Part shown: positions 1 through 7,124 of the stretch, one piece after another | Position numbering within the stretch: the first letter of the stretch is position 1 | Layout: each line of letters begins with the position of its first letter | From: Lachnoclostridium sp. UBA6558 | GTDB lineage: Bacteria; Bacillota; Clostridia; Lachnospirales; Lachnospiraceae | DNA: 16,675 nt | NCBI GenBank assembly: GCA_002434335.1 | Contig: DJJW01000067.1 | Span: 96,721-113,395 of the forward strand | Direction of reading: 5' to 3' | Position numbers and translations under genes: made by a program | The notes under the pieces: generated by a model | Databases searched by the model: none | What the model was told of the DNA's origin: nothing | Seen by the model: the letters and a program-made list of their open reading frames with translations, nothing else

Positions 1-573
1 AGTAATCTCACGGTTTAAGGGGCGTAGAGCGTTGGCTTTTCCGGTTTCCACTTCCCTTAAGGCAGTAACGGCCTCTTCATATTCCTTTGTCTTTTTTTCT
101 TTTACGCTAGCTTTGATATTATCAAGCTCTGCTATTGCATTATCCAGATCAGACTGAGCATTTTCCTCTTGCAGCAGGGCAGCTTCTAAGTCAAGGCTGC
201 TGTCTGTAGTTTGAGGGGATATGCTGTTCTTCTCATATTGCAGCTCTAATTTTTTAAGCTCCAGCTCCCTGGTGCTTAAGAGTTCCTTTAATTGACCCGT
301 ATCATAGGTAAATAATAACTCTTTTTTTTCTACAGGATCACCGGTTTTTTTATTTATTTTTGAGATTTTATAACCTGCTTCCAGTTTTATATATTTCTCT
401 GCATTTTCCTTAATGGTACCGGTACCGGACTGTTCATAGATCAGATTGCTCCTCTTGGGGGAGACCACGGTTACCTGTGCAAGTGTTACAGAGGCAGCTG
501 CTCTTGAGACAAAAGTAAAAACCAGCATGAATATAAAAAAACCAAGCAGCAGTTTTTTGAGTTTCTTTTCCAT
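1..573 (-). CDS. HlyD/MacA-like membrane-fusion (efflux adaptor) protein, C-terminal part outside window
   Basis: The reading frame is open from an ATG at 571-573 to the left edge, giving 191 codons without a stop. Residues 8-23 form a hydrophobic anchor after a Lys-rich start (MEKKLKKLLL). Residues about 60-91 look like the first half of a biotinyl/lipoyl-like domain (GYKISKINKKTGDPVEKKEL), and residues about 95-180 are Glu/Lys/Leu-rich and should form the coiled-coil hairpin. This order is typical of membrane-fusion proteins that link an inner-membrane exporter to the outside. In Gram-positives such proteins usually accompany a MacB/FtsX-type ABC exporter, which would lie beyond the edge. 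It starts 36 bases after the carbohydrate-type permease on the same strand, so cotranscription is likely. The substrate cannot be inferred. Confidence 0.85.
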   Translation of the reverse strand, partial: MEKKLKKLLLGFFIFMLVFTFVSRAAASVTLAQVTVVSPKRSNLIYEQSGTGTIKENAEKYIKLEAGYKISKINKKTGDPVEKKELLFTYDTGQLKELLSTRELELKKLELQYEKNSISPQTTDSSLDLEAALLQEENAQSDLDNAIAELDNIKASVKEKKTKEYEEAVTALREVETGKANALRPLNREIT

Positions 574-609
574 AAGACTTTTCGTTCCTTCCCTTAATTG
601 TGTTAGATG

Positions 610-1461
610 TCAGCCCTTTAACCCTGTTGCAGCAATTCCCTGTTCCAGGTATTTCTGTCCATACAGAAACAGCAAAAGAGCCGGTATCAGCATAATAAAG
701 GAGGCTGCAAAAGCAAGGCCCGCCTTATCTGTGGTAATATCAGGAAGATATAAGGACAGTGGCCATAAGTTTTTCTTTCGAATGAGAAAGGTAAGGGGCT
801 GTTCTATGGCGTTCCAGTATTCGATAAAATCCAGCACGATGGCTGAGAGTATACCGGAAGCACCAAGAGGAATACCAATTCTGGTAAAGATATACCCTTC
901 GCCGGCACCATCAAGTCTTGCTGCTTCCATAAGCGCCTCCGGCAGTTCTTTAAAGAACTTTACCATAATAAAGACCGGAAAGGTGGAGAAAATATTCGGA
1001 AGAATAACCGCAAGATGAGTATCTGTAAGCTTCATCCGGAACAACACCAGATAACTGGATACCATAGTCACCTGAAAGGGCAGTATCATCAGCAGGATAT
1101 AAAGGGTAAATAAAAGCCTTTTACCGGGAAAGCTATATCTGGCAAAAGCCCATGCGGCAGGTACAGCAATTAAGAGCTGCCCTGCAAGTACCGGCAGAAC
1201 CTGTATGCAGGAATTCCAGAACATGACAAAGAACTTCGGGGAATCTAAGAGAAGTTCTGCAAAAGGCTGAAGAGTAGGATAGAGTGGAAGAATACCCCAG
1301 GTGGCCATATCCTCTGAATGGCCAAGTATTGGTCCTATCTTCTGAAACAATTCACCTCTTCCCATAAGGGAGCCGCTTAAGAGCATCCACAGTGGCAGCC
1401 AGACAAGGAGGACAGTAATGACCAAAAATGAAGTTATAAGCAATTTTTTAAGTATTTTCAT
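610..1461 (-). CDS. Carbohydrate-type ABC transporter permease (MalG/UgpE-like, CUT1)
   Basis: This 283-residue integral membrane protein is the second permease of a CUT1-type importer. Several hydrophobic segments are visible, the first at about residues 6-28. The cytoplasmic EAA loop that contacts the ATPase is clear at about residues 179-200 (EAARLDGAGEGYIFTRIGIP). The C-terminus QGIAATGLKG is typical of MalG-like subunits. I chose the ATG at 1459-1461, which has AAGGA about 10 bases upstream inside the end of the preceding gene. A TTG at 1480-1482 would add seven residues and overlap that gene further. It presumably pairs with the permease directly upstream. The substrate is unknown; sugars or glycans are the family norm. 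Confidence 0.93.
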   Translation of the reverse strand: MKILKKLLITSFLVITVLLVWLPLWMLLSGSLMGRGELFQKIGPILGHSEDMATWGILPLYPTLQPFAELLLDSPKFFVMFWNSCIQVLPVLAGQLLIAVPAAWAFARYSFPGKRLLFTLYILLMILPFQVTMVSSYLVLFRMKLTDTHLAVILPNIFSTFPVFIMVKFFKELPEALMEAARLDGAGEGYIFTRIGIPLGASGILSAIVLDFIEYWNAIEQPLTFLIRKKNLWPLSLYLPDITTDKAGLAFAASFIMLIPALLLFLYGQKYLEQGIAATGLKG

Positions 1462-1468
1462 GGTCCAT

Positions 1469-2305
1469 CTATTCCTTATCAAATCTTAGAATCAACAGTA
1501 TGACTGCCATAAACAATAATACACTAAGAACGGCAGCGGCAGACATCTTCTGAATGTCGAGGGCAGCAAACCAGTTGTTAAAGAGATGCTGCAGCATGTA
1601 TATACTCTCCTGAGGATAATTACCCGAGATCAAATAAGCTTCCCGGAATACCTTAAAGGAATTGACAAAGGACAGTATACCTATCATGAAAAGTGCAGGG
1701 GACAGGAGGGGAAGGGTAATATAACGAAAGCGCTGGAAAGCTCCCGCACCGTCTGCGCCTGCTGCTTCATATAGTGATGTGTCAATTCCGTTTAGACCTG
1801 TAAGCCAGAGTATCATATCATAGCCTGCATTCTTCCAAAGGTAGCTGAACACCAATATGGTAAAGGCCATATCTGTGTTCATAAAATCTGTTTTTTCACC
1901 ACCCAGCTTTAGAACCATTCCATTAATAAGTCCGTTTTCATGAAAAATCAATTTCCACAGAATTACCATTGAGGCAGTAGGAATTGCCATAGGAATCAAT
2001 AAGGAGGTCTTATAAAAATCCCCATATTTCTTCTTGCTGTGTATCAGTAAGGCTAATAACAGGGAAATAAATAACAGCAGCGGCAGGCATACCAGGATAA
2101 ATCTTGCGGTATTGGATAGTGCCTGCCTGAAAGCGTCATTGGTAAGGACCGTCCTGTAATTGGACAGTCCCACAAAGCTATTGTTCATAGCATCGTAAAA
2201 GGAACGTCTTATAACATCTAAGAAAGGAAGCAGCACAAAGACTGTTATACCGGTTAAGCTGGGGGCGAGGAACAGCCAGGGAGTTATATTTTTATTTCTT
2301 CTCAT
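1469..2305 (-). CDS. Carbohydrate-type ABC transporter permease (MalF/UgpA-like, CUT1)
   Basis: This 278-residue membrane protein is the first permease of the importer. The N-terminus (NITPWLFLAPSLTG) is the usual start of short MalF/UgpA/LacF-type permeases. An EAA loop lies at about residues 180-200 (EAAGADGAGAFQRFRYITLP). Multiple transmembrane helices are evident, ending with one at about 256-273. Its ATG is the next codon but one after the solute-binding protein stop (TAA, G, ATG). No clear Shine-Dalgarno is visible, so translational coupling to the upstream gene is likely. No ATPase is encoded nearby, so a shared MsmX/UgpC-type ATPase from elsewhere in the genome is the likely energy source (family knowledge, inference). 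Confidence 0.93.
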   Translation of the reverse strand: MRRNKNITPWLFLAPSLTGITVFVLLPFLDVIRRSFYDAMNNSFVGLSNYRTVLTNDAFRQALSNTARFILVCLPLLLFISLLLALLIHSKKKYGDFYKTSLLIPMAIPTASMVILWKLIFHENGLINGMVLKLGGEKTDFMNTDMAFTILVFSYLWKNAGYDMILWLTGLNGIDTSLYEAAGADGAGAFQRFRYITLPLLSPALFMIGILSFVNSFKVFREAYLISGNYPQESIYMLQHLFNNWFAALDIQKMSAAAVLSVLLFMAVILLILRFDKE

Positions 2306-2306
2306 C

Positions 2307-4526
2307 TTATTCGGATAAGTAGGTGTTTACTTTTGATTTCACTGCGTTAACTGCTTCCTCTAATCCAATATCACCCTTTAAGAAGGAAAGAATCTGTTCT
2401 TTCAGGATTTCATTTAACTGCTGGTTCATATGGATTGGTCTGTTGACCTGCCTTGCTATCTGATAGAGATTGTCACGATCCTTTTTATCCGGCCAGACAG
2501 CACTGAACTCATTTCCCTCCTGATCGCTAAAACCAACAATGATATCTTCATTCACTTCATCAGTCCATTTTTTTAAGGAAGAGCTGTTAACAGGAAGGCC
2601 GTCATAAAGATTTGCTGACTGTACCTCTTCTGTAAACAAAAATTCCAGAAAGGCTTTTGCAGCTTCTGTATTCTTACTGGCTTTGTTAAGGCCAATGATT
2701 CCGACCGGCAGGAAAGTATTGTTTAATGAGCTATAGGAAAGACCGGTTTCTTTTGCTAAAGCAAAGGGCATCATTGAGTCAGATATAGCACTGATTTGAG
2801 CAAAAGCAGCCAGTGTCTTGCCTGCTTTTAAAGGAAACATGGAATTCCGGAAGAGGTAAGATTCGGGAGCAACCGTATAATCATATTCCTCCTTGGAAAT
2901 TTTTCCGATGTTGTCTGTCAGTCTTTTTAAATTCCCTAGAAATTCCTTAAAATCATCCTCGGACAGTTTAGTGTCTTTTAAGAAGTCCTCACCGTAAAGA
3001 GCCAGAAAGTCGTTTACCAGAAACTCCGGAACATAGGAATCCATGAAAGGCTTACCGGATTTCTCAGCAGTATCAATCAGTGTATTTAGGCTGGATACGG
3101 AAGCTAAAGCATCGGGCGTGCCTACAACAAAGGGAATAGCGAAACGAATAGGCATTTGGAAGATGGTTCCTTCCTTTGTGTAGCTTTCTGCAATGTTTGG
3201 AAGGATACGGCCATCTTCTGTCAGGGGTTTCAGAATAGCTGAAATATCTGCCAGAACTCCCTTATCTATATAGGATTGGGCAGGCAGGCCGTCCAGTAAT
3301 ATAATATCTGCGCCGTTACCGGCTAATAATTCTGTATTAAGCGCACGTATGTAATCAGATGAATTTCCGCCTTCATTTCCCATAGCAACTATATAATTAA
3401 TTCTGCTATCAGGATTCTTCTGCTGGAAAAGTGAGATAGCCTGGCGGATAGTTGCATTTTCTCTCAGGGAATAGAACGTAATCTGATTCTGTGGAACAGC
3501 GGAAGCTTCCTTGTCGTAGACGTAATGAATAAGGCTTAAGCCCTTTTCACTTTCTGTGAACAGACAGTAGTAATCCTCTGGTTCCAGCTCTCCCGCATAA
3601 ATATCCTGGATGTAAAGAGAGGGCATGCTCATGGAAGTTATGGAGCCGTCAACAGGAATTTCCCAAAGGGTACCCTCTGAAAGCATACGGTGAATTCCTT
3701 CAGAATCGCCTGTTATAAGGGTTCCGTCACTTTTTAAAGAATAGGCTACACCGTTGGGCTGAAAAGTATAGTCCAGGGTTTTGGTTGTTTTACCTGTTAA
3801 GGCATCATAAAAAATAATCTGATTACTGTTATCACTTGCAGCTATTATGGTATTATCGGAGGCGATAAAGCTTTTCTGGCTGTCTATGGCAACAGTTCCA
3901 AGAGCTTTACCTTCCTGCGAAAATAGTAGAAGAGTATTGGATTTCCACATATCGGAGAGTACAAGAGTACCGTCTTTTAGCACCTGCATTTTCTCAATGT
4001 AAGGATAAAAGGTTTGTTCTTCATCTTTGTAAGCCGGTTCTGTCAGATAGGTTAATGGAATCTCAACAGAGGCTAAACCATTATCATCGGATTTGTAAAG
4101 CTTACAGATAGTAGAGCTGGTGTTATAATTAATTAAGGCAGCATATAAATTACCATCTTCACCGATACATAATTCACTTAGAGTATAACCTTTTAAATCC
4201 TTACCATTTAACCAAGCGGCTTCCCCAGTCTCCCAGGTCAGATCAGCTTTTCGAATGTAGCGTTGAAAGCTTGACTTCCCGGCATCATAGGAATAAGTTT
4301 CAAATTGTTTCTCCTTGTTTCGAACGACCATCATAGGTGTTTCTGAGGCAGGCATTTCAGGTAAAGCAACAGGGTTTTCAATATACCGCCCTTTTTCTTC
4401 TTTTGTGGTTGCATCTGCTGACTTTTTAGTTGCCTTGCTGTCCTTCTGGTTTGTACTGCTGCAGCCATAAAGGGAGGAGACCCCAAGGACTAGCAGGAGG
4501 AGATAAGCGAGTAATTTCTTCTTCAT
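2307..4526 (-). CDS. Lipoprotein: propeller-like repeat region fused to an ABC solute-binding domain
   Basis: This 739-residue protein is about 300 residues longer than a standard extracellular sugar-binding protein. It begins with a lipoprotein signal peptide and a lipobox (LYGC, Cys22). The ATG at 4524-4526 gives this normal signal peptide; an in-frame extension to 4622 exists but would put 32 odd residues in front. Residues about 45-345 carry repeated short strands with DG/GNLY/DGTL turns (EDGNLYAAL, KDGTLVLS, SDGTLITG), suggesting a beta-propeller. From about residue 348 (QITFYSLRENATIRQAISLF) to the end it reads as a family 1 solute-binding protein, including a late NGLNKAS-type hinge region and a C-terminal helical part. 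It is followed without a gap by two permeases. The ligand is unknown. The N-terminal half might bind polysaccharide or cell wall, or act as a sensor (inference). Confidence 0.88.
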   Translation of the reverse strand: MKKKLLAYLLLLVLGVSSLYGCSSTNQKDSKATKKSADATTKEEKGRYIENPVALPEMPASETPMMVVRNKEKQFETYSYDAGKSSFQRYIRKADLTWETGEAAWLNGKDLKGYTLSELCIGEDGNLYAALINYNTSSTICKLYKSDDNGLASVEIPLTYLTEPAYKDEEQTFYPYIEKMQVLKDGTLVLSDMWKSNTLLLFSQEGKALGTVAIDSQKSFIASDNTIIAASDNSNQIIFYDALTGKTTKTLDYTFQPNGVAYSLKSDGTLITGDSEGIHRMLSEGTLWEIPVDGSITSMSMPSLYIQDIYAGELEPEDYYCLFTESEKGLSLIHYVYDKEASAVPQNQITFYSLRENATIRQAISLFQQKNPDSRINYIVAMGNEGGNSSDYIRALNTELLAGNGADIILLDGLPAQSYIDKGVLADISAILKPLTEDGRILPNIAESYTKEGTIFQMPIRFAIPFVVGTPDALASVSSLNTLIDTAEKSGKPFMDSYVPEFLVNDFLALYGEDFLKDTKLSEDDFKEFLGNLKRLTDNIGKISKEEYDYTVAPESYLFRNSMFPLKAGKTLAAFAQISAISDSMMPFALAKETGLSYSSLNNTFLPVGIIGLNKASKNTEAAKAFLEFLFTEEVQSANLYDGLPVNSSSLKKWTDEVNEDIIVGFSDQEGNEFSAVWPDKKDRDNLYQIARQVNRPIHMNQQLNEILKEQILSFLKGDIGLEEAVNAVKSKVNTYLSE

Positions 4527-4654
4527 TTTCTTGTACCTTTCTTTCTTACATAAGCTGAATAGTAAACATGCGGTTTGTTCAACTTTATAAATTATCCATT
4601 TCAGAAACAGGATAGCAGACAAATCTCTAAATAATCTTAAAAAATAAATAGATT

Positions 4655-4707
4655 CATTAAAAATAATGCCCTGTAAGGCCGGTAAAGGTTATACCGATTT
4701 ACAGGGC
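4655..4707 (-). terminator. Rho-independent terminator after the histidine kinase
   Basis: Arms GCCCTGTAA (4668-4676) and TTACAGGGC (4699-4707) are perfectly complementary, and an inner stem CGGTA/TACCG (4680-4684/4692-4696) stacks above them. Reading on the minus strand, the stem is followed by ATTATTTTTAATG. It lies 36 bases past the kinase stop and separates the two-component genes from the solute-binding protein operon. Confidence 0.8.
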
Positions 4708-4743
4708 TGTATTGTAAGGACAATCATGAGGGATAGGGAGGGC

Positions 4744-6030
4744 TTAAAAGGGAAGTGAGAGAAGAAAGGTTGCACCGCCTCCCGGGGTGTCGTTAAGGGT
4801 CAGAGTTCCATTTTGCATTTCTGCAAGTTCTTTTGCAATGCTCAATCCAAGGCCGTAATGGCTTTTATCCTGCCTGGAGCTGTCACCTCGATAGAAACGT
4901 AAGAATACCCCTTTTTTCTTATCCTCCGGTATACCGCTGCCATGATCTTCAATTTCTATAAGAAGCCTTTTTTTCTTAGTATAGGCTCTGATGATAACAG
5001 TGTCTCCTTCTCTGGAATACGCTGCAGCATTATCAATAAGAACAGCCAGAATCTGTTTTATCCGTTCTTTGTCACCTTGGATTCCGGGAAGCATTTCATC
5101 TTCCAGCAGAAGTTTCAGCTCCATGGATTTTTCTTTCAGAAAAGGATAGAAGAGGTCATAGGTTTCTATTAACAGGGTATCCATATCCAGAGCTTCCTTC
5201 CTTATCTGCCAGTGTCTGGCATCCGTTGCGGCAAGTAGCAGCATGTCTTCTATCAAACCTGCCATACGGCTGCATTCTTTATCTATATTACCCAGATAGT
5301 GGAGGGAATTCTCTTCGTCGATTCTGGCAGCTGAGAGACTGGCACGAATAACCGCAAGGGGCGATTTCAGCTCATGAGAGGCAGCAGCTATGAAGTCCGT
5401 CTGTTGCCGTCTGCTCTCTTCCACGGGTTTTAAGGACTTGCCTACAATCCAATAACTTACGAGGAATAAAGCACTGATACCAAGGCCCTCCGTGATAATA
5501 AGAAATAATATCTGCCCAGGATTAAGAAAAGCGGAGATATCAAGTGGCTGGAGCAGAGCCAGACTTCGAACCCCTTTTCCAACTGGCACTACAAATACAG
5601 CACCCAGATAACATTCACCGAAATTCCCCTTTATTTCATAGGTTCTGCTTTCCACTTCGCTTAAGGACACAGGTCTTGAGGCGGTATCTATATTATCCTC
5701 CCCGGCAGCTTCCTTTAGCTTCAGTACCAGGATATTGCGGTCAGTAAGCGGATTAAAAGCACCATTGTATATAAGTGGAATTCCATTATCCTCTATATGT
5801 ATGATGAAATGATTGTTTACTTCCAGCTGAGACAGCCATAAGTGGCTGAAGCTGCTGTCCATCTGTACGTTTTTTGAGACAGTGGAAAAGTTACTCCGGA
5901 AGTTAAAGGTCTTATCCTTTATTAACTGCTGATTATTATTTAACATGACAAAGAGCAGAGAGGCAGTAAGAATAAATCCGGTAGAAACCGTATAGAGTAT
6001 TATCAGCTTCTTTTTCAGTGAGTTAAGCAT
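4744..6030 (-). CDS. Sensor histidine kinase (two-component system)
   Basis: This 428-residue membrane kinase should autophosphorylate and pass phosphate to the response regulator encoded just upstream. Transmembrane helices at about residues 9-30 and 173-196 flank an extracytoplasmic sensor region of about 140 residues that I do not recognise. The H-box is FIAAASHELKSPLAVIR with His219. The catalytic domain shows the N-box (DNAAAYS), the G1 box (DHGSGIP), the F-box (FLRFYRGD) and the G2 box (GLGLSIA). The ATG at 6028-6030 overlaps the regulator stop (ATGCTTAA) and has GGAG ten bases upstream. An 11-residue longer start at 6063 would run deeper into the upstream gene and is less likely. The signal sensed is unknown. 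Confidence 0.95.
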   Translation of the reverse strand: MLNSLKKKLIILYTVSTGFILTASLLFVMLNNNQQLIKDKTFNFRSNFSTVSKNVQMDSSFSHLWLSQLEVNNHFIIHIEDNGIPLIYNGAFNPLTDRNILVLKLKEAAGEDNIDTASRPVSLSEVESRTYEIKGNFGECYLGAVFVVPVGKGVRSLALLQPLDISAFLNPGQILFLIITEGLGISALFLVSYWIVGKSLKPVEESRRQQTDFIAAASHELKSPLAVIRASLSAARIDEENSLHYLGNIDKECSRMAGLIEDMLLLAATDARHWQIRKEALDMDTLLIETYDLFYPFLKEKSMELKLLLEDEMLPGIQGDKERIKQILAVLIDNAAAYSREGDTVIIRAYTKKKRLLIEIEDHGSGIPEDKKKGVFLRFYRGDSSRQDKSHYGLGLSIAKELAEMQNGTLTLNDTPGGGATFLLSLPF

Positions 6031-6706
6031 GGGGCTGATACTCCAATCGGTAGCCGATTCCATGGACGGTCTTTATGGAAACAGTGGTATCCAGCGCTTT
6101 TAAGCGTCTTCTTAAGAAATATATGTAATTATCTAAGTTACCCTCCTCTACAAAATCATTCAAGCCCCAGACCCGGTTAAGAATCTGCTCTCTGGTTAGG
6201 ATATTGTCTTTATTGAGCAGCATAAACTCAAGGAGCGCACCTTCTCCTTTCGATAAAGAAAGCTTCTTCGCACCCTTTGCCACTACATAGGTGGAGGGGT
6301 CGAAACTCAGATCATCACAGGTAAGACACTGGGAATTCTCAATTTTTCTCGGACGCCTTAAGAGAGCACGGATTCTTGCCATCAATTCGTTCATGGCAAA
6401 TGGCTTCACCAGATAATCATCAGCACCTCCGTCAAGACCATCAATCCGGTCATTGATACCATTCATAGCAGTAACCATGATAACAGGAGTAGTAATCCCA
6501 TGTTCTCGCAGGTCATTAAGCAGTGACAGTCCGTCCCTGCCCGGAAGCATTCTGTCCAGTACAATAACATCATGGATAAATTTCTCAATATAATACATAG
6601 CATCAGTGCCACTATTGCAGATATCCGTCTGGTAGCATTCTTTTTTCAGATGAACTTCAATAGCCTTACAGAGCTCAGCATCGTCTTCTATTAATAAAAT
6701 TCTCAT
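6023..6706 (-). CDS. OmpR/PhoB-family response regulator
   Basis: This 227-residue transcription regulator has a receiver domain at residues 1-120: acidic pocket E7/D8/D9, phosphoacceptor Asp51 in VIVLDRMLPG, Thr79, and Lys101 in DYLVKPF. A winged-helix DNA-binding domain of the OmpR type follows at about residues 128-225 (LLEFMLLNKDNILTREQIL, then NYIYFLRRRLK and TVHGIGYRLE). The start at 6704-6706 has GGGAG nine bases upstream and begins the receiver exactly (MRILLIEDD). An 18-residue extension to 6760 is possible but unlikely. It overlaps the kinase gene by eight bases, so the two are cotranscribed. The neighbouring transport operon is a plausible target (inference). Confidence 0.95.
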   Translation of the reverse strand: MRILLIEDDAELCKAIEVHLKKECYQTDICNSGTDAMYYIEKFIHDVIVLDRMLPGRDGLSLLNDLREHGITTPVIMVTAMNGINDRIDGLDGGADDYLVKPFAMNELMARIRALLRRPRKIENSQCLTCDDLSFDPSTYVVAKGAKKLSLSKGEGALLEFMLLNKDNILTREQILNRVWGLNDFVEEGNLDNYIYFLRRRLKALDTTVSIKTVHGIGYRLEYQPHA

Positions 6707-6977
6707 AGAGTAAAACTCCCTTCGTTGCTTTGGAATACTATTTTTTATAAACGGTGGCATAGAATTAGCCTTATATTAGCATAAACTTGGGGAAATGAAA
6801 AGGAAGATTGCGGTAATATAGCATCAGCAATTATGAATAACCTTATAATATTAGCGGAGATTTAAGGGTAATCTAATAGTGCTTAAATGGGTTAAACGTA
6901 TAATACGAAATCTCGGCAGGGATTGGTTTCCTGTTAATGCTCCGGATACAAAACTTCCTGAAACAATAGAAAATGTA

Positions 6978-7006
6978 TTGTCCAAAAACATTTGATAGAG
7001 TAAAAT
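6978..7006 (+). promoter_or_regulatory. Sigma-A-type promoter for the phospho-sugar mutase
   Basis: TTGTCC (6978-6983) and TAAAAT (7001-7006) are separated by exactly 17 bases. Transcription would start near 7013, giving a leader of about 110 bases. Confidence 0.6.
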
Positions 7007-7085
7007 AGGAAAGAAAGGCATGTAACTTTTGGAAGAATAAAATAAGTTGGGCATAGATTTAAAGTGCAGCTTATATATCATACAG

Positions 7086-7124
7086 AAAGGAGAATGAACT
7101 GGCTTAAGCCGGTTCTATAAGAAG
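7086..7124 (+). promoter_or_regulatory. Displaced Shine-Dalgarno plus hairpin before the mutase start
   Basis: The only strong Shine-Dalgarno (AAAGGAG, 7086-7092) is 32 bases before the mutase ATG. Between them AACTGGCTTAAGCCGGTT (7097-7114) folds into a seven-base-pair stem with one G-U pair and a TTAA loop. Folding brings the two elements to about 14-15 bases apart. A nine-codon minimal ORF (MNWLKPVL, 7094-7120) overlaps the hairpin but begins one base after the Shine-Dalgarno. Confidence 0.5.

Larger units (their letters stand above)
6707..7124. other. Intergenic region between divergent regulator and mutase genes
   Basis: This stretch of 418 bases is AT-rich and carries no convincing gene. 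The right half holds the mutase promoter (6978-7006) and a hairpin leader (7086-7124). The left part should hold the promoter of the response regulator on the minus strand, but I found no good -35/-10 pair there. Seven-base arms GAGATTT (about 6858) and AAATCTC (6908-6914) form a loose inverted repeat of unknown meaning. Confidence 0.5.

Noticed and set aside
446..1018. Plus-strand open reading frame of 190 codons over the adaptor and permease genes
   Set aside because: It lies antisense to two well-supported membrane protein genes, has no ribosome site, and its translation resembles no family.
6851..7081. Minus-strand open reading frame of 76 codons in the regulator/mutase intergenic region
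   Set aside because: There is no credible Shine-Dalgarno, the composition is low in complexity, and it overlaps the mutase promoter. It is more likely chance in AT-rich DNA.
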